A DNA stretch of 64,000 nt from Pratylenchus scribneri (lineage: Eukaryota > Nematoda > Chromadorea > Rhabditida > Pratylenchidae): NCBI GenBank assembly GCA_030063045.1, contig JAQSEB010000050.1, positions 2,170,001 to 2,234,000 on the forward strand, read 5' to 3'. Positions 1-13,400 of the stretch are shown one piece after another. Both the position numbers and the translations under genes were made by a program. Numbering within the stretch: the first letter of the stretch is position 1; the number at the start of each line of letters is the position of its first letter. The notes under the pieces are model-generated. The model was not told the DNA's origin, made no database searches, and worked only from the letters and a program-made list of their open reading frames with translations.

Positions 1-1442
1 TATCAATTTCCTCTGGCACCATTCAAATAAGTGGGCGGAGCATCCTCCTCCATCAATAAATCTCCATTATCAAATCTCCCAATTTTCACCCCCAAATTCA
101 TTGCCATTTTTGCAAATGATCATTGCACGTTGATCGGCGGCAAATAAATATAAAATCAGCGGTGCGCCATTCTCGCCACCACTGTCTTCTTCAAATGAAC
201 ACAATTCGAGAATATAAAGAAAAAGTGCGAAGATCACTTTTGTAAAGGGAAAATGAAACAATTCCCTAATGAATGTGTTTTACCATTAAATGAATTCCCC
301 TTTCTTCCTCGCAACAAATTCAATTGCAACAAAATTGTCGCGCAACAAACAAGAATATTCCTATTTTCTGTCGAGACATTCCTTCTATACCTTGCTTTTT
401 CTCTTCCTCCATTTTTTCGTGCATGAATATGGCTGATGGTGGCATTTAAATAGCCATAAAAGCCTTTAATTTATGAATTAGTTAATGTCTTTTATTAGAC
501 AAAAACTTCATCTAATCTAAATGCCGAGATGAGAAAATTGATCAAACAATTTTGTCTATTTTTCTTCAATTCCCACTTTTTCTAAATAATTTCTATTTTT
601 CATAGTACCACTTTTACTGAATGAGACGGCGGTTTCTGTTCTATGCCCCACATTTGCCCTTCCGAAAACAATAATTAAAATATATTTTGTTTTGTTCGGT
701 TCGCCACCCTCAATCAAACCGCCTCAATTTCCGGTCGGCCACACAAAAGAAAACAAAACTCGTCGACGCCGCCACATGCGCCACTTCTTCCCACCTTCCA
801 ATTCCATTCCCACACCCTTCGAATAATTTCGCGCTCATTTCCGCCGGCCCCCTTCCTTTCCCCCAAGGGCGGTGAGTTGCGCATTTTTCGAGAGTTTTCA
901 TAGGCGCCCCCTTGTTAAGTCAATTCTTCCGCCGATACCCCTTTCCTTCATAAATACAGTTTCCGTTCCGGTAAGCAAGGACAAATGGCAAAATACATAG
1001 AATTTACTTAATTTGGGTATTTCTCAGTTCTCATATTCTCTTATTGTTTAACCGATTAGCCTCCCTAATAAACAATGGGCGAGCCTAATAAAATGAATCC
1101 TTTACTTGATTTCTTAATTTAGGGTTTAAGCCTAAAATATTCATTATCATCAATTAGCAAATTGAAAATTTCGGACAATCGAGCCTTAACCAGTGCAGAC
1201 CACACCCATCCATTTCATTCTTTTTTTTTTCACTAAAAATTTTATAAAAAACAATTGAATTTTAATAAATAAATTTACCTTCCATTTTTATTAGCCAACC
1301 TCTCTTCGGCCAATCTCATAAAAACGAAAAGCAGAGAGGGAAATCGGCCATTTTGTGTGCCATCACCAAATCATTTCATTAATTAATTTCTTCGCTGTTT
1401 TCTGCTGTTTAATTAAAATTGGTGGCCGAACCATTAAAGTCA
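1..1442. other. Upstream intergenic region of the ADAMTS gene
   Basis: AT-rich DNA before the first ADAMTS exon. Only short open frames with no recognisable protein are present. It presumably holds the promoter, but I see no motif I would call. Confidence 0.5.
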
Positions 1443-4400
1443 ATGGATTCGGCTTCTCGCCTTTTCCATTTGTTATTGATATTCGTATCCATAATTCAGG
1501 TGAGTAATAGGTATATTGGCCACTTTTTAATCCATAAAGATTCGAGGAAAGAAAATTGATTCACAAAAAATTGGACAGAAAAATGGTCAAAAATTTGTAT
1601 TCTTTCATTTACAATTATTTTATTGCTCCTAATCTTTTGCCTGGAAGAAACAAAAATTTTCAAAAATTTCTCATTTTTCAGACTGCATTTGCCGTGTTGG
1701 CTCCATTCTTCTCCTCCAACGATCTCAAATACACTTTTGGTGTGAATTCCCTCAGGCAAGGTAAATAATACACTACGAATGAAGGGTGAAATAATATACA
1801 GTATTAAACACACAATTTAATAAGGCTAATTCCTTATATATTATCATTATAGAATAATGGAAAAATTTTAAGGGAATTTACAAATAAATTGGCAGATTTT
1901 TACTTAATTTAGCTAGAAATTATTCTCAAATCGCCCAGGGAAGGATTCAAAACCTTTCAAAATCATTAAAAATCACTAATTTTCCCTTTTCTTTCTTTAA
2001 AAAGTTCCCCTTCATCGGTTCGTCTATCCCCGGCTAATGGCCAGGCCTAGGCCGGCCCTTCCCCAGGACCCAACTTTTGATTTATTCGTTGAATTTGATG
2101 AAAACAACCATCGGCAATTTCCACTCAAATCGGTCACATCCGAATTGTTGGGCCCCCGGCTGACAATTGTGCGCAGAACTGGGGCGGATGGAGGTGGCCG
2201 ATTGGAAACAATTCTCCGTGATCCGATGGGCCATTTTGATGATTGCCATTTTCATCATATGTCGCCGGATGCCCAATTGTCCGTGTCCAATTGTGAGGAA
2301 GGCGAAATGGTCAGTTCCACACAATTTTGTACATATTTTATTAAATTTTATGGTGGATATTTCTAGGCAATATGCCTTTATATTTTATTTTAAGATAGTA
2401 TTTACTAATTTGCGGATAACTTTTAGTATCGAAAATTTTATTTGGGCTATATAACCCTTGGCCAAATCATCTTTAAAATTCATAGGCTCCGACTCCGAGA
2501 ATTAGCCCTAATCTTAGCCTAACCCTAAGTCTAATCCCTAGCTCCAATATATTTTGTTATGGCCAAGTTATATGGCCTCAAAATTTTTCGAGAAGAAAAG
2601 TCATCGGTAAATTCAATACCGTTTCGGCAAATTTAAATAAAATATTTTCCTTTAAATAAACCCAAAAGTTAATAAATAAATTCTTCAATTTTTTTCAGCG
2701 CGGCAGCATTCTCTTAAATGGGACCCTTTGGGTGCTTCATCCCATTCCCCAAAGACATATGGGCCGAGTGCGAAGATCGCCGCAAGGCCAATTGGCCCAT
2801 GTCCTATATAGGCGGGAAGCATTGGTGGTGAATGGAGAGGCGGGCAGCGGTGGCGGAAATGATGAATTCTGTGGTATCGAGAATACGATTAGTAGCGAGG
2901 AATTGTTGGAAAATGAAGCAGGCGTTCATGAGGTGATGACAAAAAGTTCAATACATTTTACTTTATCAAACCCAAACCTGACTATTGTTAGAGGGAAAAG
3001 TGCAACTTTCCATTACAAGTGTGCATGATTTATTGTGATTTAAAAATAGAAATTATGAGTAGAATTTATTTCTTAGGGATCAAAATTCCCGGAGAAAATT
3101 TCAGGCTTGATTTTCATTGGAAACGGTCAGAGGGATCCCCATTTATTTATCAATCACCCCGAAGATATAATTCCGATGAGAGGAATACGATGCAGCCTTA
3201 AAAGAAAAGTAATGTTGAGATTGACGAAAGAAATGTTGGATAAAGATCCAATAATAAGAGAGAAGGAATAAAATAATCACACATAAATGCTAAATTAATA
3301 AATTGAAAAATCATTTTAGGATGTTTTTGTTGTTGGCCAAAAATTGACACAAGAAAGTGATTTGGTTGTGGAATTGGCTGTCTTTGTCGACGAACAGTTG
3401 TGGAGACATTTCTCCGCAAGGCATGGCCCACTGGCTTGGCAAAAATTGCAACAATATGCACTCACAATGCTCAGTAACATTCAGGCAAGTTGGAATGCCT
3501 CATTTTCATTTTTATTTACATATTTAATTTGATATTTTGTGTTTTTTTCACATCCCTTTTTTCTTATTTTAATTCCGCCAGTTCTGATTTTAATAATTCC
3601 GCCTGTTCTGATTTTAATAATTCCACCTGTTCTGATTTTAATAATTCCGCCTGTTCTGATTTTAATAATTCCGCCTGTTCTGATTTTAATAATTCCGCCT
3701 GTTCTGATTTTAATAATTCCGCCTGTTCTGATTTTAATAATTCCGCCTGTTCTGATTTTAATAATTCCGCCTGTTCTGATTTTAATAATTCCGCCTGTTC
3801 TGATTTTAATAATTCCGCCTGTTCTGATTTTAATAATTCCGCCTGTTCTGATTTTAATAATTCCGCCTGTTCTGATTTTAATAATTCCGCCTATTTTTAT
3901 TCCATTTAATTTCGATATTTATATCATTTTTCGTAATTTATCTATTTTATACATTGTATTCAGATTATGTATAAACAGCCAACAGCAGTCCCTGCAATCA
4001 CTTATCGTGTTGTTCGCTATGAAGTTTTCCAAACGCAACCAGTAAGTTTGGCAAAATATCACCTCATTGAAACTTTTAAGAGTGCAATGGCCGCTTATTT
4101 GCATGAGAATGGTCATGCTCAACGATATTTAGATCGTTTCTGCCGATATCAACGCAGTTTAGGCCTTCGCGACTGGGATCATGCGTTGATGTTGACCGGA
4201 TACGATATTCATCGAGGCTATGGAGCCAATTCCATTTCGGGCATTGCTCGATTGGATGGTATGCTTTTTTGGACATAATATGTATTATAAATAAACAGGA
4301 ATAGTCATTCATTCTAGTTGCTTTAAGCCTGAAAAATTAACTTATTAGAAATTTTTTTTATTGCAGGAATGTGCGACCCATGGAACACTTGGTATTTCCT

Positions 4401-7400
4401 CCCATTCATTTACCCCTTTCCAAAATTCTATATTCAATTTGAAGCACCCTTGCCGAAGGTCTCGACTTCACTTCTGCCTTCATTGGTACTCATGAATTGG
4501 GTCATTCCGTTGGAATGCGCCATGATGAGCCATATTGTGCATCGAATTTCATAATGAGCTCTTCGTTGGGCCCGGGCAAAGTCACTTGGTCCACATGTTC
4601 TCTGCGAGATTATCAAACATTCATCCAAAGATTGGAGTCAGTTTTTAGCAGGGGAAGAAATACCTATATATATGTAAAAATTTGCAAATTTTCGGACTGA
4701 CTGAAATGAAAAGTAAACGAAAAAATAAATTTCACAATTTTTTCTTTTTTGACCGATTTTTTCTTGTAATTTTCCAGAAAATTTGGTCTTTTTTCTTTTT
4801 GTCAATTTTATGATAATTATTAGGGAGCGGATTTATATTGATATAGAATCCCGAAATATAGGCATAAAATATTGACATAAAATTGTCAAAATATTGATAT
4901 AATTTGCAAAAATAGGCAAAATATTGATGAAATATTGATGAAAATTTTTTTAAAAAATCGCTATATTTTATAAAAATTTCGAAAAAAATATTTTTCATTA
5001 TCCTCAATCAAAAATTATTCATATTTCAAAGTTTTTATTCAAAAATTTCAAAATCCAATTCCTGAAAATTTTTAAACACATCAATAATTTTTAAAAAATT
5101 TTTCAAAATCAATTTTTTCATTAATTATTTTCAAAAAATCACAAAATGAACTTTTTCCTTAAATTTTTTAAGAAATTCTCAAAATTTTTCTAAAAATTTT
5201 CAAAATTTTTAAAAAAATTTTTTAGATTTTTATCAAAAAATTTCAACTTTTTTCTAAAATCTTCAAAATATTGACAAAAATGGCCAAAATTTGTCAAAAA
5301 ATGCCAAAATATTGATATCAATATTGATGGCCAAAAAATGGCAAAATATTGATGAATATTGACATAAAAGTTCATGCAAATCAACTAAAACCTTGATAAA
5401 AACGTGTTTTATGTTGGTTTAAAGCTATTTTAAGTTCGCAAGAAAAATATTGATATCAATAAAAATCCGCTCCCTAATAATTATTTTTCAAATATTTTCA
5501 TTCAGATTTTTGATGGTTTTTTGGCATTTTAATTAAATACCTTTAGACATTTTTAAATCAATTTTATGGATATGATATTTCTTAAATTTTTCTTTTCATT
5601 TTTACGGTTTTTCGAGACCTATTTAAAATGCCTTTAGGCATCAATCAATTCAATTCAATTACTGTATTCATTATTTCAATTAATCTTCAAGTCAATTTTA
5701 TATTTTTTTCCAGTGGTCGCCGCAAGAATTGTTTGCGTACTTCATTGTTACGCGAGAAATTGCCATTGACTGATTCGTTGAAACCCGGCCAAATTTATGA
5801 TGCCCATGAACAGTGTCGATTAATGCATGGTAGGCAAAAAAATAAATTATTAATGGCCAAAGAATTTGCATAAATTTTAATAATCAATTCTATACTGTCC
5901 TAAATTGTAATTTTTTATTATTGACTATTGTAATGTTAAATTAGAATTTCTTTAGAATATAAGAATATTGTTATAGTTTAAATAATAAATTTGAATGAAA
6001 TTCTGCACCCTATAATTTTATAAATTTCTCAGTGAAAATTGAAAAAAATAGTGTATTTCTCATTTGTTTTTTTACAAAAATATTATTTCTTCCTAGGTCC
6101 AAGTTATGTGCAAGTTGGGCCAAGACAAGACCATTATGATGGAATTTGCCACATGATGTGGTGTGGCCAAGGCTCCTATGGACGGATCGTCACATCGCAT
6201 CCCGCATTGGAGGGCACATTTTGCGGACCCAGTAAATGGTTGAGTCCATTATTAAAAAATAAATTAATTAATCAAAAATAATTCGAGCCATCAAAATTCC
6301 AACAATAATACGTATATTATTCCATAGGTGTTCCCTTGGCCGATGTGTGCCTTGGACTGGTTTTGGTGCCCCGTTGGCTCCCCGACCTCCTGTGCAGCAA
6401 CCGGCACCCCCTGTTCCAGTGCCCACAACAACAACGATTGCCCCATCGACCACCTCGCCAACCGTAAGTGCACAAAGGGAGGCCCAGGCTGCCCGAAATC
6501 GGCAGCAAGCCCAAATTTGGGCCCAATATTTGCGCGTTTTGGCCCAATGGCGAAAGAAGATTGAGGCGGAAGAGATAAAACGGAGACGCAGAATGTTGGC
6601 AACGGCAAAGAGAATGCGCAGAATGCGTAAAATGTGAAAGTGAAAGAGGCATTTGGAGGAGGCTATTTAATATGTTGAAGGCCAAATTTCTCCCATCCAG
6701 AAATTGCAATCATTTGTAAAAATGAACTCTACGGCATTTGAATTTATGGAAATGATGAAAATAAATTTGAAAAATAAAAAAAAAAACATCAAATATTTCC
6801 AACAAAATCACCAAAATTGCATTTCCTTATTCTTTTGCCTCAGGGGTTTTATTCTATCCCAATTAGGTTTATTAAATTATTGTCATTTTTCCATAAATAT
6901 ATTTTTCTTTAAATTTACATCAAAATGTTATGAGTACAATTCCAATTTTCATTCATTCATTCATTTGTTTATTTCTTTGTTAATTTTTCCACATTCCACG
7001 TTTCCATTTAATTTAAATTCCGGCCATACAAAATTGAATCCAATCCCAAAATGTCAAAATCAAACATTAAAATGTGCCAATTTTTTCCATTTAATTAATT
7101 AATTTTGTTGATTTCATTGTTTTTTTTCTCATTTTATTGTTTTTATTAGATTATTTTGTTTGATTTTATTTTTTTTTAAATTAGATCTAGTAAGGCATTA
7201 TTTTCATTCGTAAATTTAATGTTTTTTGTTGGAATAAAAAGTAAAAAAATCAAAATTAGAGTGTTCCAAATATAGTTCATTGTCGACCCATTTATTTCGC
7301 CGATAAAATGAATGGTTTAAAAATACACTTTTAAACCTATGGAATTAAACCCTGAGGTCCTAAACCTTATCATCGAATAAATGACCTTGAGAGGCGAAAT

Positions 7401-10400
7401 AAAGTTGGGCCCCAAATTAGCACAATACACAATTTTTTGATTGGAATATTAACTCTTTCCATTCTTTCCTTCGTTAAATTGTTCATTTCCCCTACTTCTT
7501 ATATACCTTACGGTCAGTTTGTGAAATCCAAATTCAAATTGGCGCCATTTTTGTATTCCATTTTTGTATCACCAATTTATTGTACTAATTAATTAATTTA
7601 CACACAAAATTTTCATCAAGGCCAAAAATCTTTTGGAAAATTTATGCGTGAAAAATGCAAAAATGCCAAAAAAGTGCGACGCGCGATGCATGATGATGAC
7701 CTTTATAAATCACCCATTCATCCCTTCCACTTTCTCCCACTACGCAATTTGCCCTTGTATTAATTTCTTGTTCCTCCAACACAAAACAGGTTTTAGGCAT
7801 TCCCCGTTATCAAGTGAAAATTGATAATTTTGTGCTTTTTATCCCCCTTTTTGTGGCCTTTACCCTTTACTTTATGATGCGCATGTGCCTTCAAATCCTT
7901 TCCCCTCTTTCCCATATAACCTTGATCTATCCACCGATTCCAAAATGTAAAATATTATTGCCCAATGCCCCATGTTCGTGCCTTTGTCCTTCATTTCAAT
8001 TTTTGCTCATAATAATAATTGCCCTTTGCACATTTGTATTCCTTTTTCTTTTCATTTAGGCGTCTGATAGGCGCCGCCGACGTCAACACCGGAAACAGCG
8101 AAAATTTATGTTTTTAACAAAACATTTGGAGGTCATCAATCTTCGCAGAGCAAACAATGAAAAAAAGGAGGAAAAATTAAAAAGCGAAATTTGAGGGAAA
8201 ATCTCCAAAAATGGCCATAATAAAAAGCGCGAAAAAAAGATCCGATTTAATTGAATTTGAAAGCAAGATTATGGATATGGATTGAAAGAAATTTGAATAT
8301 GCGATCAAATAATTTGGGCCTTATTAAAAGGAAAATAAAAGGGAACTTGAATTAATTTCATATGAAAATTTATATACAATAAGTACCGAAATTTCTGGTC
8401 AATGTTATTTCATTGATTTTGCTAGGGGCAATCCAAAAAAAGATTTGTAAATTCGAGGCAATTCAGAAGTGGCAAAGCTTTTGAATTTACCATCAACAAT
8501 TAGAAAATAAGATAAATCATTTAAAAAATAAATTTTATTTTTTTTTTATTTATTATTTAGCGCGTGGATGGCCAATGGTCAGGTTGGTCCCCATTCGATT
8601 GTGGTCATTGTTCCTGCTCCGGCATTGTTGGCTCAATTGGAGTGGTCAGTCACACAAATTAAACAAAATAAATTAGTGGGAATTGAGTCTACCAATTTAC
8701 GCGACAAACTAAACCTAAAAATACACCTTGGATAATTTATGCCATTTTGAGTTAGGAATATTTTTAGAAATAAGCCTAATGGAAATTCATTGTCAAATTC
8801 TAATAATTTTCCATTTTTTATAGACATTGTCCAAGCGAACTTGTTCAAATCCGGCTCCCTTGAATGGTGGCACCGAATGCCAAGGACCAGAACAAAGGGC
8901 AGCCGTGTGCGCCCGAAAATGTGCCAATGAACGGGAATCGGTGAATCAATACATCGGTGAGAAAGAATAAAAATGATTTTAATTATGATGAGAATTTGCC
9001 CAGAGGGGAATTTTTTGAATGGATAATATTTAATTTGCCAAAAAAGTTAAAATTGTCTAAAAAGTAAGTAATTTCATTAAGGGGTTGTCCTCCATTCATA
9101 AACCATTACCCAATTATATAGAGCTGGTCAAAACGCATTGAATGGTATATAATTTGTTATGGTTTGGTCAACAATTAAAGGGTTTTAAACGGTTTAAAAC
9201 AATTTTGGTTTAATAGTTCAAAACTATAGAATTAGTTAAACCAAAGCCAAATTATTATTGGATGTTGCGTTTTTTTTTGTGTTAATCCTTCCTATTTATA
9301 AGGCTAATTATATTGTAAATAAATCCTATATTCCTCTCCCCCAAATAGCGAACAAATGTGCGGAACATAAACGCACTCGGAATGACCCGGAATTGACGGG
9401 AACTGGCAGTCAATTGACCCGTTTCCCGCAAAGGGCGTGCAAAGTTTTCTGCGATGTGCAAAATGCATACGGTGGTCAACGCAACTATCGCTTCTATGGA
9501 GACAATTTGCCTGATGGAGGTAAGAATTAACAGGAGCCAATCATTTTAGGAATGGGATGTTCCATTTTATATGGAAATGGAGACTCAGATTTGGCCTATC
9601 CTAAAAAACTTAATTTGGCAATTTTTACTTCAAATTAACGAGTTTAAGGCAGACAAATGTTTATCAAAATCAAAATGGGTCTAGACAGGCTAGGCTGGCA
9701 TTTCTCCTCATTGTCAGGCTTTTTGGAAACAATCTCCCACAAATTTCCATTCAACATTTTTAACGAAAACATTTCATTAATTAAATTTATATAACAAATT
9801 AAATGATACATTAAGCCTAAAAGTATGCAAACTGATATGATGCCAAATAAAAATGAATAATTTTTACATATATTTTCCTAAAAAATATTTAAATTTTCAG
9901 CTCCTTGCGGCTGGGATCGTTATTGTTTGAACGGGGAATGCACAGTCAGTTATAATTTAATTATTTGTTATTTTTTTCGATTTGTTTCATTGCTTTCTTT
10001 CTTCTAATTTTTCATTCCTTCTTAAGGCATTTTTTTTCAAAAAATGGATGGAAAGTGGAAATGGAACCATTTTTTTGCTGGGAAAAATGCTTTTGGGAAT
10101 TAACCTTATTTAAATTTTTTTTTTTTAAATTGAAAAGTTGAATTTGAATTTCAATTTTAAATATATTTTTTGCTTTTTATGGGAATTTATCTGTTCATGG
10201 ATGGTCAAATTAGCTAACAATTTACTAATTTAAACATTTTCCTCTGCTCTTCGCTTTCCCAGGTTGCGCACAAATATTTTTGGCGTGATTGTTTGCCCAA
10301 AAGGCATATTCCCCTGGGGCGTCGAATTCGATTGTTGGGCGCCGGTGCCATCCATCATCATTCAATTTCACGTCACCATTCCGAATTGCGCGAAGAATTG

Positions 10401-13400
10401 GATGCGCTGGGCCGGCTTCAATGCGAACGATGGCGAAAATTGGCAATGGCCATGGCCATTGATAATGAAACTGCGGATGTGGAAGAGGCGGATGGGGAAA
10501 TGAAAAGAAAAAGAAGAAGGAAACGACTGCTCAATTAATATTAATATTATAAATTGCCCACTTTTGGTTGCTTGGAATTCTTTAATTTTCTCATTTTTAT
10601 TTTTGGCTTTTTTTGACATTTTCTTGGTGATTTTTTTGACTTTTGAATTTAACCCTTTCCTTTTTTATTCATTTTATTTTTGTGGCTTTTTTGACATTTT
10701 TTCCAGTTTTTTTTTGTACATTTTGATTTTATTGCTTATTACTATGTTTTTTTAATGAAAACTTTTTCTTTCATTTGCTTACAATTTTTATTTCAATTTG
10801 GTTTGAGGCCATTTTAATTTAAATCATTTACTTTATTTACTTTTTTTGTTCTCTCTGCTTTATGCAAATTATTCCACAAAAATCTCCAAAAATTTAAAAT
10901 TGAAGGAATTGAGTTGCGAAGATCAATTATTGGTCACCGGAGGCGATGCCTTCTCCACAAATTTGTGCCCTTCAATTCAAGAACGATGCCCACTGACTTC
11001 AGCAGCTGCTGCCTCTGCACAATCCCAAAGCCAGGCAGCCATCGGCCAATGGGGACAATGGTCGGTGAATTTGCATAAATTTTTGGACAAAAATATAATA
11101 AAAATGCCAAGGGCATTAGCAAATGAAAAGCTTAATTCTTAATCGATTCAAAGATTAATCTTTTATATACCGCATTTTCTTTATAAGAAGTCGGCTTATA
11201 ATTTTCAGCGCCTCTCTAGAATGGGCTCCTATTAGAGGCCACTGGACTTATAAATTTCAGAAACCCTCCGAGGTCGGAGGTGAGGTTTTTCCAAATGTTT
11301 ATTTCGGCTTAATTTCACCTAAAATTAGGTAAATTTTAACAAAAATTTACCTAATTTTCGATGGGGTGGGCTTATATTAGAGGTTCGAATTTTACTAGAG
11401 GAAATACGTTATTCTATTTTCTATATAATGCCCATTAATTAAAGGTCCTTATGGTCATCATGCACTGCTTCCTGCGGCGATATGGGCGTCCAAATCCGTT
11501 CCCGTTCCTGCTCAATCAACAACCGATGCGAGGGCGAACCAAGCCAGAGCCAGGCTTGCAATCGCCAAGGTCCTTCATATAATTTATTTATATATATTTA
11601 TGATTATAGGATTTAAGTCTAGAAATATATTTTTGGTCGAATAATTGGACCATTAGTACTAAGCTAGACTTAATTCGATATATGTCCCTTCAGTCTGCCC
11701 CACAATTCCGCCCACCGAACCACAATGGACGGAATGGACCGCATGGACACAATGTTCGGTCAGCTGTGGCCAAGGCAGTCAGGCACGGTATAGGCGATGC
11801 CAAAATGCGCAGGGCACTGTGGCATTCTCTTGTCAAGGCAAGTTTTTGTAGAAAAGGAGGGATATTTGCATATTTTGGTGGCTCTTTTAAAGAGGGAAAT
11901 GAAGAAGTGGCCACCTAAACAATGTAATTAGAGTCCATTCAAAATTTGGCTAGAATATAGGAGTCTATAAAATAGAAAATTATGCTCATTTTGTAAGGAA
12001 TCATCATCAGTAAAATGTTAATTAAATTTTGTCCATTGTCCATAAATTTAAGGCCAAACAATGGAGCTGCGAAATTGCGATGAAATTGCATGCCCCAGCA
12101 AAGAATTGTCGACTATGCCACCGTCGTCTTCTTCCAATCAAAATCAGCAGCCAGTGGCAAATAATTCTTCCACCACCGTTCCCCAATCACCTTCCCTCTC
12201 ACCAAATGACATTAATGCGGCCCAATGGAGTGGTTTGTTATTTTTACAATAGCTTAAAGTCGGGTTTCGATTTCAGAAAATTGATGTAATTTAAAGTCGA
12301 AAATTGTGGAATTTTGCTCAGAATAACCGAAAATAAGGGAAACCAAAATGAAAATCATCAAAAACCGAAAAATGGATTTTGCAAAAATTCCAGTTTTAAA
12401 CCGACTTTGAGCTACTTTTGTTGTTTCCTTTCATTTTTTACCCTTAATTCCCCCAAAGGTTGGTCAATTTGGTCCGCTTGCTCGGCCACCTGCGGTCCTG
12501 GCTTCCAAAGTCGAACGAGGGCCTGCTCACAGCCGGGCGCCTGCGATGGTCCTTGGCAACAGAGATTGGCATGCAATTTGCGGGAATGCGGCCAATGGAA
12601 TAATTGGGTACATTTTTGGGCATTTATTTTCGTATTTTTAATGGTTTTAAGGGCGCCTGGAGTGAATGTTCCAGACTTTGTGGCAAAGGGGTTCGATCCA
12701 GGAGCAGGTAAAAACAACATTTTTGGGCATTTATTCAACCAGGGATATAGATTAATGATGGATTTAGGTATAAGTTAAGCCTTTTTATCTTTTAATTTTC
12801 ATTATTAGGGAGCTGATTTTTAGGCTTTACATATTTTTAGCATATACATTTTTTTGAGAATTTATTTCATACGTAATTTTTTGACTTATTTTACCTAATA
12901 TTTTGCCACTATTTTAAAGGAAAATTGCAATAAAAATCAAAAATTCCAGTATCCATTTTGAGTTATCGAAACGAGACCTATTTTGGCAAAGTTCACAAAA
13001 ACCTAAATGTAAATAGGCAGGGCACTTATATTTATTTTGCGAGTTTTGCCACTTAAAAATCCGCTGTAATTTCATTATCAATAAAAATATGCCTTCCTAT
13101 AAGGGCAAATTCACCGCCCAATACTTTTCTCAAGTTACAGTAATAGAAGAAGAGAGGGGAGGGAAAAGGCAAAGGGAAAGGAAAATCCTTCATTTGTCAT
13201 ATCAATAGAATATGCCCTAAAGGCGAATTCACATCGCCCAATGCTCTTCCCGAGCTACAGTAATCCCCAAGCTACAGTAATAGAAGGGAGGAAGGGAAGA
13301 AAGGAAGAAAGGAAGTGAATGAAAAAGGAAGGCACAAAGATTGATGAGGCAATCCTTAAGGCATGGTCTTCTTAAATTTTCTTATGGTTACGGAACATAT

